Shown here piece after piece: positions 1-6,155 of a stretch of DNA of 10,337 nt. The DNA is from an uncultured Ruminococcus sp. (GTDB taxonomy: Bacteria > Bacillota_A > Clostridia > Oscillospirales > Acutalibacteraceae): assembly GCA_902773395.1 (NCBI GenBank), contig CACYEJ010000219.1, positions 1 to 10,337 on the forward strand, written 5' to 3'. The notes below the pieces were generated by a model, which was not told the DNA's origin, did no database searches, and worked only from the letters and a program-made list of their open reading frames with translations. A program made the translations under genes and the position numbers. The first letter of the stretch is position 1; each line of letters starts with the position of its first letter.

Positions 1-86
1 CCACCCAAGTATTTTCGGCACTATTGAGCTTAACTTCTGTGTTCGGGATGGGAACAGGTGTACCCTCAACGTCAGCAATACCAACT
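1..86 (-). rRNA. rrf: 5S ribosomal RNA, 5' part, cut by the window edge
   Basis: Read on the minus strand, this stretch holds the conserved 5S core: the ACCTGTTCCCATCCCGAACA block and the following AGAAGTTAAGCTC block, with the 5' arm GTTGGTATTGC starting near 85-86. About 85 of roughly 117 nt are present; the 3' part lies beyond position 1. 5S rRNA is a structural part of the large ribosomal subunit. No 23S sequence lies upstream (the plus-strand right side), and a good promoter sits about 40 nt before the gene. It is therefore either a solitary 5S gene or the first gene of an rRNA operon with an unusual order. The exact 5' end is uncertain by a few bases. Confidence 0.93.
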
Positions 87-124
87 ATTTATTTGTTTTT
101 GCTGTCTTTCCTGACTGCTTGATT

Positions 125-153
125 ATTATATCACACTTTTTTAAAAAATGCAA
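125..153 (-). promoter_or_regulatory. Promoter of the 5S rRNA gene with A/T-rich upstream element
   Basis: On the minus strand there is a -35 box TTGCAT (148-153), a 17-nt spacer and a perfect -10 box TATAAT (125-130). Upstream, about 154-200, is a run of A- and T-tracts like the UP elements of rRNA promoters. Predicted initiation near 118 leaves a leader of about 30 nt before the 5S 5' end. Seen directly: boxes, spacing and A/T tracts. The link to the 5S gene is inferred from position. Confidence 0.75.
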
Positions 154-397
154 GTCTTTTTTTGAAATTTTTTAAAAATTTTTTTGATTTTATTTTTGGA
201 ACTATTTTTACAGTTTTGTAAAGAAGATACGTATTTTTTGTAAATTATTCTATTTTGCATTCGAATTTATGTTTAAGTTACATAAATAATAAAAAAAGTT
301 TTTGTATTAATATGACAACACGTTTGTTGAATTATCACAAACTACCCTAATAACTATTGTAGCAAGCCTAAAAATTATGATTTTTGACTAACCATTG
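154..397. other. AT-rich intergenic region without a recognisable gene
   Basis: This region is very AT-rich and has no convincing ORF on either strand. It separates the leftward 5S promoter from the rightward small-RNA promoter. The left part probably supplies the UP element of the 5S promoter. A short inverted repeat, TTTGT...ACAAA, lies near 323-343. I see nothing else that I can name. Confidence 0.5.
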
Positions 398-426
398 TTG
401 ACAATTTCTAAAAAACGTAGTATAAT
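398..426 (+). promoter_or_regulatory. Perfect-consensus sigma-A promoter for the small RNA
   Basis: The -35 box TTGACA (398-403) and -10 box TATAAT (421-426) match the consensus in all twelve positions, with the optimal 17-nt spacer. Initiation is expected near 433. No start codon with a ribosome site follows before the terminator at 540-565, so the promoter seems to serve a short untranslated transcript. It may also feed the PH-domain operon by read-through. Confidence 0.85.
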
Positions 427-432
427 TTAATT

Positions 433-565
433 ACGTTAAGAGAACAGTTGTATTGATTCGCAAGACTGCTTAACGACTATTAATATTGATTTTGAGTTTT
501 ACACATTTCTTTTCTTTTCTTTAAAACTTTATATGAAAGAGCACGTTGAGAAAACGTGCTTTTTT
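433..565 (+). ncRNA. Putative small non-coding RNA of about 130 nt, family not recognised
   Basis: A perfect promoter ends at 426 and an intrinsic terminator lies at 540-565, which defines a transcript of about 130 nt. A stem-loop sits at the very 5' end: CGTTAAG (434-440) pairs with CTTAACG (469-475), and CAGT (445-448) pairs with ACTG (465-468), with a one-sided AGAA bulge. The middle (about 500-524) is a U/C-rich single-stranded tract. There is no ORF with a ribosome site. I do not recognise 6S, SRP, tmRNA, RNase P or any riboswitch aptamer. It could be a free-standing sRNA or an attenuated leader of the PH-domain operon that starts 83 nt further on. The RNA call is inferred from promoter, structure and terminator. 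Confidence 0.55.
540..565 (+). terminator. Intrinsic terminator of the small RNA
   Basis: An 8-bp perfect stem, AGCACGTT (540-547) with AACGTGCT (553-560), has a GAGAA loop and is followed by a run of six T (560-565). It ends transcription from the 398-426 promoter, or attenuates it before the PH-domain genes. Confidence 0.85.
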
Positions 566-647
566 CATTTTATAGAACATTTTTGATATTCGAAAGAAAA
601 TTGCAAATACTATCAATACACACATCTCACAAGAAATAAGGTGCCCT

Positions 648-1064
648 ATGCCAGAACGCCGCCTGTCCACAAAAGCTGTAACAGTCAAACGAATTCAAGC
701 AACCGCCGTGCTTACCATACTGTTTTTTCTGATTGGCGGAGCTGCTGTATTTTCACCGTTACTTTCTGTCACGCTAGCCGCTGTTGCCTTGCTATTATAC
801 ATTTACACAATCAAAAGTTTTTTAAAATCTTGGTACAGCTCCTACTATTATGATATATTTTCCGACTGCATTAAAATTAAAAAAGGCGTATTTATATCAA
901 AAAATATTGTTATCTTCAGGAGCCGGATTCAGTATTCCGACATTATCCAAACTCCTCTGCAAAGATTCTTTCACACATGCACCGTCATTATTCACACTGC
1001 CGGAGCGGTAGTATATCTAAGTGAAATTGACGTCGAGAACGCTTCTGCTTTTAACGAAATTTAA
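648..1064 (+). CDS. Small membrane protein with a bacterial PH domain (bPH2, YdbS-like)
   Basis: This 138-residue protein probably has two N-terminal membrane helices (about 17-36 and 39-57), then a bacterial pleckstrin-homology-like beta domain (bPH2/DUF304) from about 65 to the end. The pattern Y-x-D-x-F-x-D-x-I-x-I-K-K-G-V-F followed by R-S-R-I-Q-Y-S-D-I matches the 'read-out strand then arginine, then IQ' pattern of the YdbS family. The ATG at 648 is chosen because AAGG lies 6 nt upstream; a GTG at 641 opens another frame only. It is a little shorter than Bacillus YdbS (about 160 aa). The next gene, 9 nt downstream, is the larger YdbT-like partner, and such pairs are common in Firmicutes. 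The biochemical role of the pair is not well established; an envelope function is inferred. Confidence 0.8.
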   Translation: MPERRLSTKAVTVKRIQATAVLTILFFLIGGAAVFSPLLSVTLAAVALLLYIYTIKSFLKSWYSSYYYDIFSDCIKIKKGVFISKNIVIFRSRIQYSDIIQTPLQRFFHTCTVIIHTAGAVVYLSEIDVENASAFNEI

Positions 1065-1073
1065 TCAACGACA

Positions 1074-2516
1074 ATGAAACAAAACAAAAAAGATAAAATC
1101 AATATTTACACACTGTTCGCAAATATTCCAAGATTTATATATCTTCTTCCGCTGCCGATACTACAGCATATTTTATTTGACCCCAAAAATATCTGGGAGC
1201 ACATTACGTCTTATTCTCTCAGCATACTGTTATTGATTGCAGCAAGTATTATTTCTACCGCCGACTACCACGCAAAAAGCTACAGTGTCTATCCGGAGCA
1301 TACCCATATCAAAGAGGGGTTGTTTATTCGTTCGCAGTTTTCTATTCCCTACAGACGTCTGCAATCCGTAATTATCCGCAGCACGCCGCTTCCGCTTCTG
1401 TTCTCAGCAGTTAAGGTTCAGCTCAACACCGCAGCCACAAAAGCAAAAAAAGGCGACGCTGTATTCTACCTCTCCAAGCGGAACGCAAACTGCCTGATTA
1501 CAGAAATCTACGACGATATCGGATATATCTCCCGAATGTACCGTGCCAAAAATTCCAGAATATTTTTCATGGCGGCAATATGGTCAAACCCCGTCAGCGG
1601 CTTTTTGCTGCTCTCGCCAATTATCAATAATACAGGAAAGCTTGTCGGAGAGCAGCTTCGTGATGAGCTTATTAACAATTTTGATTTTTCAAAATATCTT
1701 GTATATTTAGGGTTTCCGCCCACCTCAGCATTCATTGCGTATGTGCTGCTGATATGCTACGCTGTCAGTGTATGTGCAGACTATTTTCGAACGGCAAATT
1801 TCACATGTACTTCTTATCAAAACGGAATTATCATCAAGCGTGGCATTATAAAAAAGACTCTCTTTTTCACGCATGAAAGCAAGCTAAATGCTGTCACACT
1901 CAGTCAAAGTATCTTTATGATGCCGTTTAATCTCTACAGTGCATACGGCTACACCACCGGCTCAGGCAAAGCAAAGGGAGACCGCAGTCTGCTTATTGCC
2001 GCTGAGAAAAAGCAGGCAGTCAAGCATCTTCTAACGCTGCTCTTTCATAAGTTAGACCTACGCTTTGAGGGTGCTGTCAAACCCGTTCGAAAATCAATTC
2101 GAGCCTATTTAATGCTGCCGGCGTGTTTAACCGCAGCAGATATTATTATTTGCATTGCCGCAATGAATATATCTATAGTAAAAAATACTGCTTTACTGAT
2201 AATGATTTTCAGTTTAACTATGCTGTTATTATGGTGCTTTTTCAGAATTAAAGCTTTTGAGCAATCAGCTATCTCAGCTAATTCCGGATTTGTATATATT
2301 CGTTCGTATCGGAGAGTCACTTTAAGGTCAACGATTGTCCCTATAAGTAAAATTCAGCTTTGCGTCAAAAGGGTAAGTATTCTTCAAAAACGCACATCAA
2401 CCTGTAACATACGAATTTATATTCACGGTGAAAAGCGTACCTTTGTGGAGATAAAGCACCTTGACGAAAACGAAGCGGATAAGATAATAAAACAAATAAA
2501 TAATTCTGCTAAATAA
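1074..2516 (+). CDS. Multi-pass membrane protein with repeated bacterial PH domains (YdbT-like)
   Basis: This 480-residue membrane protein appears to repeat a unit of two membrane helices plus a bPH2 domain three times. Helices are near 20-35 and 46-63, 162-182 and 216-236, and 345-364 and 371-391. The beta domains are about 66-145, 242-320 and 402-475. The first two carry the family signature of a turn of the I-K-x-G-x-x type (79-83, 254-258), followed by a helix-leading S-x-L-x-x-V or R-L-Q-S-V segment. Size and layout match YdbT, which is encoded beside YdbS in many Firmicutes. The ATG at 1074 is 9 nt after the previous stop. I see no Shine-Dalgarno sequence, which suggests translational coupling to the upstream gene. 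It ends just before a strong terminator. The molecular function is not established. Confidence 0.8.
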   Translation: MKQNKKDKINIYTLFANIPRFIYLLPLPILQHILFDPKNIWEHITSYSLSILLLIAASIISTADYHAKSYSVYPEHTHIKEGLFIRSQFSIPYRRLQSVIIRSTPLPLLFSAVKVQLNTAATKAKKGDAVFYLSKRNANCLITEIYDDIGYISRMYRAKNSRIFFMAAIWSNPVSGFLLLSPIINNTGKLVGEQLRDELINNFDFSKYLVYLGFPPTSAFIAYVLLICYAVSVCADYFRTANFTCTSYQNGIIIKRGIIKKTLFFTHESKLNAVTLSQSIFMMPFNLYSAYGYTTGSGKAKGDRSLLIAAEKKQAVKHLLTLLFHKLDLRFEGAVKPVRKSIRAYLMLPACLTAADIIICIAAMNISIVKNTALLIMIFSLTMLLLWCFFRIKAFEQSAISANSGFVYIRSYRRVTLRSTIVPISKIQLCVKRVSILQKRTSTCNIRIYIHGEKRTFVEIKHLDENEADKIIKQINNSAK

Positions 2517-2550
2517 AAAAAGTCGGGAAAAAACCCGACTATTATTTTTA
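2515..2550. terminator. Bidirectional intrinsic terminator between convergent genes
   Basis: A 7-bp GC-rich stem, AGTCGGG (2521-2527) with CCCGACT (2534-2540), has an all-A loop. It is flanked by six A on the left (2515-2520, a U-run on the minus strand) and a T-rich tail on the right (2541-2549). It can end both the plus-strand PH-domain operon and the minus-strand pilin gene, whose stop codons lie 4 and 10 nt away. Confidence 0.9.
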
Positions 2551-2991
2551 TCATCTTCCGTCCTCAAGAGCACCAACTCTTGTTTGAATATCGAAAGCCT
2601 CAACACCCGTACCGGAATGAATACTTGTACCCTGAAGAGTGGACTCCCAATAGATAGCATAGCTTTCGCCGCCAATCTCTTGAACTTCCATTACACTTAC
2701 ATCAATATTATGCTGAATTAAAACGTCCTCTACAGTAGCATTTGAAAGTCTTTGACCATTATAAAGAGTTGTCATTTCAGCTTTTGAAGCGTTAATTGCT
2801 TCTTTCAACATCATTTCAACTGTAGCAGAGTTTGATTCCAAAGTGGATAATTTTCCGCTGTTAATAGTAGTTGTAATAACAGGAACCGCAATAGCCGCCA
2901 GAATACCCAGAACTGCAATAACAATAACAAGTTCAATCAAAGTAAACGCTTTTTTTGATTTTGCCTTTTTAATTTTTTCCGACATCAACAT
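2551..2991 (-). CDS. Type IV pilin-like / pseudopilin precursor
   Basis: This 146-residue protein has a class III signal sequence: a positively charged leader (1-15), then F16-T-L-I-E20 and a hydrophobic helix to about 43. This is the N-methylation/prepilin-peptidase motif, with the conserved Glu at +5. The residue before the cut is Ala15 rather than the usual Gly. The mature protein (about 131 aa) would have the pilin alpha-1 helix and a small C-terminal beta domain without cysteines. The ATG at 2991 is supported by AAAGGGG 9 nt upstream. Pilins of this kind form or prime type IV pili or DNA-uptake/secretion pseudopili in the cytoplasmic membrane. No ATPase, platform protein or prepilin peptidase lies in the window, so this is an isolated pilin gene with its own strong promoter and terminator. 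Confidence 0.88.
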   Translation of the reverse strand: MLMSEKIKKAKSKKAFTLIELVIVIAVLGILAAIAVPVITTTINSGKLSTLESNSATVEMMLKEAINASKAEMTTLYNGQRLSNATVEDVLIQHNIDVSVMEVQEIGGESYAIYWESTLQGTSIHSGTGVEAFDIQTRVGALEDGR

Positions 2992-3043
2992 GATACAATT
3001 CCCCTTTCACATAGACTATACATATACCCAGTTTTTTACTTTA

Positions 3044-3072
3044 ATTATATACCGGCTTTTTATAAATGTCAA
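3044..3072 (-). promoter_or_regulatory. Perfect-consensus promoter of the pilin gene
   Basis: On the minus strand, -35 TTGACA (3067-3072) and -10 TATAAT (3044-3049) are separated by 17 nt, a full match to the sigma-A consensus. The start is expected near 3037, giving a 5' UTR of about 45 nt before the pilin ATG at 2991. Confidence 0.88.
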
Positions 3073-3122
3073 TCAGAAAAATAAATTTCACGCAAAAAAC
3101 ACAAAAGTAAAAAAGATAAATA

Positions 3123-3177
3123 ACACCCACGGAACAAAAGATTAAAAATCCTTTTGTGTGGTGCGTTCCGCAGGTGT
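3123..3177. terminator. Long hairpin, likely terminator of the ROK kinase gene
   Basis: Nested inverted repeats form one long hairpin: ACACC (3123-3127) with GGTGT (3173-3177), CGGAAC (3130-3135) with GTTCCG (3165-3170), and AAAAG with CTTTT nearer the tip. The internal loop is a symmetrical CA/CA. On the minus strand a T-rich stretch ending in TCTTTTTTA follows, and the ROK stop codon is about 37 nt upstream. The minus-strand terminator role is inferred; on the plus strand no good U-run follows. Confidence 0.65.
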
Positions 3178-3213
3178 ATTAAGCAATATTAAATTTTCAA
3201 AACGCAATAAAGC

Positions 3214-4173
3214 TTACGCAAGCTGTCCAAGAAGAGCCGCACCAATTACGCCGGCATCGTTACCAAGCTTAGCCACACAAACGACTGTTTGTTTATCGTT
3301 ATGCTTTGTATAGCGTTCCTTTTCAACAATCTTCATCAATGGTGTAATGAGGTTGTCGCCCTCTTTGCTGATACCGCCGCCGATGCAAAGAACATCAGGC
3401 TGAAAAATATTTATTACATTAACGATACCCGTTGCAAGGTAGCCGATATATTCCTTAACAACAGCAGTACCAACCTTATCGCCTTCACGCATAGCGTTGA
3501 AAGCAGTAATACCGTTTACTTTGCTAACATCACCATTGACAGACTTCAACATATAGGATTGAAGCGGATTTTCCTTTTCGATAGCCTCTTTTGTCAGGTT
3601 AATAAGACCCGTAGCGGAAGCGTAAGCCTCCCAACAGCCGTTTCTGCCGCAATTGCAGTGTCTTCCGTTATGAACGATAACCATATGACCAAGTTCCGCA
3701 CCTGCCTTATTAGAACCGCTGTAGATCTTGCCATCAATAATAATTCCGCCGCCCACACCGGTGCCAAGTGTAATAGCAACTGCATTTGAGCTGCCCTTAG
3801 CCGCACCGGCAAGGTACTCGCCGTAAGCCGCAGCATTGGCGTCATTTTCTATTAAAACCTTCTTGCCAAGTCTTTCTTCCATCATCTTCACAATCTTCCA
3901 GTTATGGAAGCCGAAGTTTGCGGAGTACTCTATAATACCTGTATCGGGATCAACAGCGCCGGGAACGCCGATACCTACCCACTCAACATCATCAAGTGAA
4001 ACCTCTGCCTTTGCAAGTGCCTGTAAGGTGACAGAAGCCATTGAATCGCAAATCTCGCTCTCAGGACGAGGAACAGCGGTCTTACAATCAGCCTTTGCAA
4101 GGATTTTAAAGTTCTCATCAACAACGCCGGCAACGATATTTGTGCCGCCCAAATCTATACCAACATAGTACAT
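3214..4173 (-). CDS. ROK-family glucokinase
   Basis: This 319-residue cytoplasmic sugar kinase most likely phosphorylates glucose to glucose-6-phosphate with ATP. Visible motifs are the N-terminal phosphate loop G-I-D7-L-G-G-T, the catalytic block E-N-D111-A-N, the second phosphate loop G-T-G-V-G-G-G (about 137-143), and E-L-G-H163. The ROK zinc signature C173-x-C175-G-x-x-G-C180-x-E is also present. The adenosine-binding I-G-G-G is near 264-267. Length is normal for the family, and there is no N-terminal DNA-binding domain, so it is a kinase rather than a NagC/Mlc-type repressor. The ATG at 4173 gives the standard M-Y-Y-V-G-I-D start; TTG 4182 and GTG 4176 are in frame upstream, and the TTG has a poorly spaced ribosome site. 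The gene appears monocistronic. N-acetylmannosamine or fructose as substrate cannot be excluded from sequence alone. Confidence 0.9.
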   Translation of the reverse strand: MYYVGIDLGGTNIVAGVVDENFKILAKADCKTAVPRPESEICDSMASVTLQALAKAEVSLDDVEWVGIGVPGAVDPDTGIIEYSANFGFHNWKIVKMMEERLGKKVLIENDANAAAYGEYLAGAAKGSSNAVAITLGTGVGGGIIIDGKIYSGSNKAGAELGHMVIVHNGRHCNCGRNGCWEAYASATGLINLTKEAIEKENPLQSYMLKSVNGDVSKVNGITAFNAMREGDKVGTAVVKEYIGYLATGIVNVINIFQPDVLCIGGGISKEGDNLITPLMKIVEKERYTKHNDKQTVVCVAKLGNDAGVIGAALLGQLA

Positions 4174-4209
4174 CACAATCAACTTCTTTCCGAACTAAAT
4201 CTTATAGTT

Positions 4210-4238
4210 ATTATACCACAAATGCACAGAAATTTCCA
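4210..4238 (-). promoter_or_regulatory. Promoter of the ROK glucokinase gene (extended -10)
   Basis: On the minus strand there is a perfect -10 TATAAT (4210-4215) preceded by TGG, an extended -10 element. The weaker -35 box TGGAAA (4233-4238) has a 17-nt spacer. The start is near 4203, about 30 nt before the ATG at 4173. No operator or catabolite-response site is evident. Confidence 0.7.
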
Positions 4239-4333
4239 TTGAATAAACGTAAAAAATATATATTTTTTTATGTACACTTTAGCCAAATTGCAGTAATTAT
4301 TTATTAATTCTTATTGCATTTTGTAACTATTAT

Positions 4334-4368
4334 AAAAAATTGGTAAAGTTTATGTAAATATTTACCGA
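4334..4368 (-). terminator. Probable terminator of the D-2-hydroxyacid dehydrogenase gene
   Basis: On the minus strand, GGTAAA (from 4366-4361) pairs with TTTACC (from 4347-4342), followed by AATTTTTTAT (T-run at 4339-4334). The stem is short and AT-rich, with a C/A mismatch if extended, and lies directly after the stop codon at 4369-4371. Confidence 0.55.
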
Positions 4369-5331
4369 TTACGCATTGACCACATTTTTAGGGTTTCCTT
4401 CGAGGTAGCTTTTCAGATTATCGTAAACAATTTCAATTAACCGTGAGCGAGTTTCCAGAGGCGCCCAAGCGACATGAGGAGTAATAATCAAATTTTCAAC
4501 GCCAAGCAGAGGACAATTATCCGACATTGGTTCGGTATCAATCACATCGACAGCCGCCGCTGAGAGAAATCCGTTTTCAAGAGCTGACCTCAGTGCATAT
4601 TCGTCAACCACTCCGCCCCGTGAAGTATTGACAAACACTGAGCCTTTTTTAAATTTAGCAAAAAGCTCCGCATTAAACATCTTCTCACTGTCCTTATTAA
4701 GCGGACAATGAACCGTTACAAAATCGCTTTCGGCAACAAGCGTATTCAAATCTACCTGTAAAAAATCAGCATCGGCTTTTTTGGCGGAACGTGAATAGAA
4801 AAGCACTTTCATATTAAACGCACGGGCAATTTTCGCAACTGCACGACCGATGTTACCGAATCCGACAATGCCTATAGTCTTACCTGAAAGCTCGCTCATC
4901 TGATACACAAACGGTGAAAACACATCTGAATTAATCCAACCTCTGTTCTGCGCAAAAGCATTATACTCAGCCGTCTTTGAACAATGACTGAGGATAAGAG
5001 CAAAAACGTGCTGAGCCACAGCGTCTGTAGAATAATTCTGAGCATTGCACACAGTAATCCCACGGCTTTTTGTATATTCCAAATCAACATTATTATAGCC
5101 TGTAGCAAACAGACCGATATACTTTAAATTTTTTGCATTGTTGAGAGTTTGTTCATTCATTGGGGTTTTGTTGCACAGAATGATATCAGCGTCTTTAATA
5201 CGCTCAGGGAGAAGCTCAACACCGCTAAGCTCGTACTCTGTCACATCGGCTAAGCTTTTAAAGCAGTCAAAGCTGATATCTCCTGTAGATATTGTTTTCC
5301 TATCTGGGATTACGATTTTTAATTTTTTCAT
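4369..5331 (-). CDS. D-isomer-specific 2-hydroxyacid dehydrogenase (glycerate/hydroxypyruvate reductase-like)
   Basis: This 320-residue NAD(P)-dependent oxidoreductase interconverts a 2-keto acid and a D-2-hydroxy acid. It has the split catalytic domain (about 1-100 and 290-320) and a central Rossmann domain. The nucleotide loop is G157-F-G-N-I-G162 and the substrate loop T-G-Y-N-N-V-D is near 77-83. The catalytic triad is R238 (S-R-G-G), E267 (D-T-E-P) and H286 (T-P-H-V-A-W). The length and the A-W-A-P after the catalytic His resemble glycerate dehydrogenase/hydroxypyruvate reductase more than D-lactate dehydrogenase, but the substrate cannot be fixed. The ATG at 5331 has only a weak, distant AAAGG site. 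No clear promoter is seen upstream, so it may depend on read-through from the sirtuin operon past the hairpin at 5373-5403. Confidence 0.87.
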   Translation of the reverse strand: MKKLKIVIPDRKTISTGDISFDCFKSLADVTEYELSGVELLPERIKDADIILCNKTPMNEQTLNNAKNLKYIGLFATGYNNVDLEYTKSRGITVCNAQNYSTDAVAQHVFALILSHCSKTAEYNAFAQNRGWINSDVFSPFVYQMSELSGKTIGIVGFGNIGRAVAKIARAFNMKVLFYSRSAKKADADFLQVDLNTLVAESDFVTVHCPLNKDSEKMFNAELFAKFKKGSVFVNTSRGGVVDEYALRSALENGFLSAAAVDVIDTEPMSDNCPLLGVENLIITPHVAWAPLETRSRLIEIVYDNLKSYLEGNPKNVVNA

Positions 5332-5372
5332 TTGTTCATTACAGCCTTTCTAAAAAAACGATTTAAAACACT

Positions 5373-5403
5373 AAACGGAGCCTCTGAAATGCAGACTCCG
5401 TTT
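5373..5403. terminator. Hairpin terminator after the sirtuin gene
   Basis: AAACGGAG (5373-5380) pairs with CTCCGTTT (5396-5403), extended by TCTG (5383-5386) with CAGA (5392-5395) across a two-base bulge. On the minus strand it follows the sirtuin stop by about 25 nt and is trailed by T-rich DNA ending in seven T (5352-5358). The U-run is not immediate, so termination may be partial and allow some expression of the dehydrogenase. Confidence 0.65.
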
Positions 5404-5427
5404 TGTCGTATTCTTTAATTTATAACA

Positions 5428-6150
5428 TTACCAATCAAAGACCTCGCCCAGTCCCTGATGTATCACAAGGTCTGCCATATTATCATAAGGCGTAGATGAC
5501 TTATTAATAAGCACCATTTTATTTCCATTGAAATAACTGATATAACTGCTCGCCGGATATACTGTAAGAGATGTACCGCCAATAATCAAAAGGTCTGCAT
5601 TTGAAATCGCCTTAACTGCTCCTCTTACAACCTTTTCGTCAAGCGGCTCTTCGTACAGTACAACATCAGGCTTTACAAGTCCGCCGCACTCGCAGTATGG
5701 AACATCAGCAGAATTAAACACAAACTCAGCATCGTGGAACTTTCCGCACTTCGTACAGTAATTTCTGAGCACTGAGCCGTGAAGCTCGTACACCTTTTTT
5801 GAGCCTGCCTTCTGGTGCAGTCCGTCAATATTCTGAGTAACGACTGCCGAAAGCTTTCCTTGCTTTTCCAGCTCTGCAAGCTTATAATGGGTTGTGTTTG
5901 GCTCGTACTTCAAGCTGTTGAGCTTATCACGGTAAAACTTGAAAAATTCCGGAGTCTTCCTCATAAAGAAAGTGTGACTTAAAATCTCTTCCGGCGGATA
6001 GTCGTACTTTTGATTGTACAGACCGTCCTTGCTTCTGAAATCAGGTATGCCGCTCTCTGTTGAAACGCCTGCTCCGCCAAAAAATACAATGCGTTTGCTC
6101 TGCTCAACAAGCTTTCTGAATTCTTCAATCTTTTCGTTCAATGATATCAT
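5428..6150 (-). CDS. Sir2-family NAD-dependent protein deacylase (sirtuin, CobB-type)
   Basis: This cytoplasmic sirtuin uses NAD+ to remove acyl groups from protein lysines, releasing nicotinamide and O-acyl-ADP-ribose. The motifs are complete: NAD loop G26-A-G-V-S30 followed by S-G-I-P-D-F-R, then T105-Q-N-I-D-G-L-H112 and catalytic H124 in E-L-H-G-S. Zinc cysteines are C132-x-x-C135 and C153-x-C155, then V-K-P-D-V-V. The G-T-S-L-T-V-Y-P motif is at 192-199. At 240 aa it is full length for the class. The outermost start, ATG 6150, is given, but AGGAG abuts it directly. TTG at 6141, 9 nt from AGGAG, is probably the real start (237 aa). It sits 3 nt after the serine-hydrolase stop, so the two are co-transcribed. 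Acetyl versus other acyl specificity is not decidable. Confidence 0.92.
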   Translation of the reverse strand: MISLNEKIEEFRKLVEQSKRIVFFGGAGVSTESGIPDFRSKDGLYNQKYDYPPEEILSHTFFMRKTPEFFKFYRDKLNSLKYEPNTTHYKLAELEKQGKLSAVVTQNIDGLHQKAGSKKVYELHGSVLRNYCTKCGKFHDAEFVFNSADVPYCECGGLVKPDVVLYEEPLDEKVVRGAVKAISNADLLIIGGTSLTVYPASSYISYFNGNKMVLINKSSTPYDNMADLVIHQGLGEVFDW

Positions 6151-6155
6151 CTCCT
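6151..6155 (-). promoter_or_regulatory. Ribosome site that argues for a TTG start in the sirtuin gene
   Basis: On the minus strand, AGGAG overlaps the TAG stop of the serine-hydrolase gene and touches the ATG at 6150-6148, too close to serve it. The in-frame TTG at 6141-6139 stands 9 nt away, an ideal distance. This site decides between the two starts and shows translational coupling of the pair. Confidence 0.6.

Noticed and set aside
583..613. Possible promoter for the PH-domain operon (TTGATA and TACTAT)
   Set aside because: The spacing is 19 nt and the -10 box is weak; too poor to list as a feature, so the operon promoter remains unknown.
427..640. Riboswitch or T-box leader upstream of the PH-domain operon
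   Set aside because: No conserved aptamer core or T-box sequence is visible; only a simple 5' stem-loop and a terminator, so it is kept as an unclassified RNA.
641..853. GTG-initiated frame overlapping the YdbS-like gene
   Set aside because: The frame at 648 has a better-placed ribosome site and a membrane/PH-domain protein; this one has neither.
3289..3789. Plus-strand open frame of 166 codons
   Set aside because: It lies wholly antisense to the ROK kinase with intact motifs, has no ribosome site, and shows no domain pattern.
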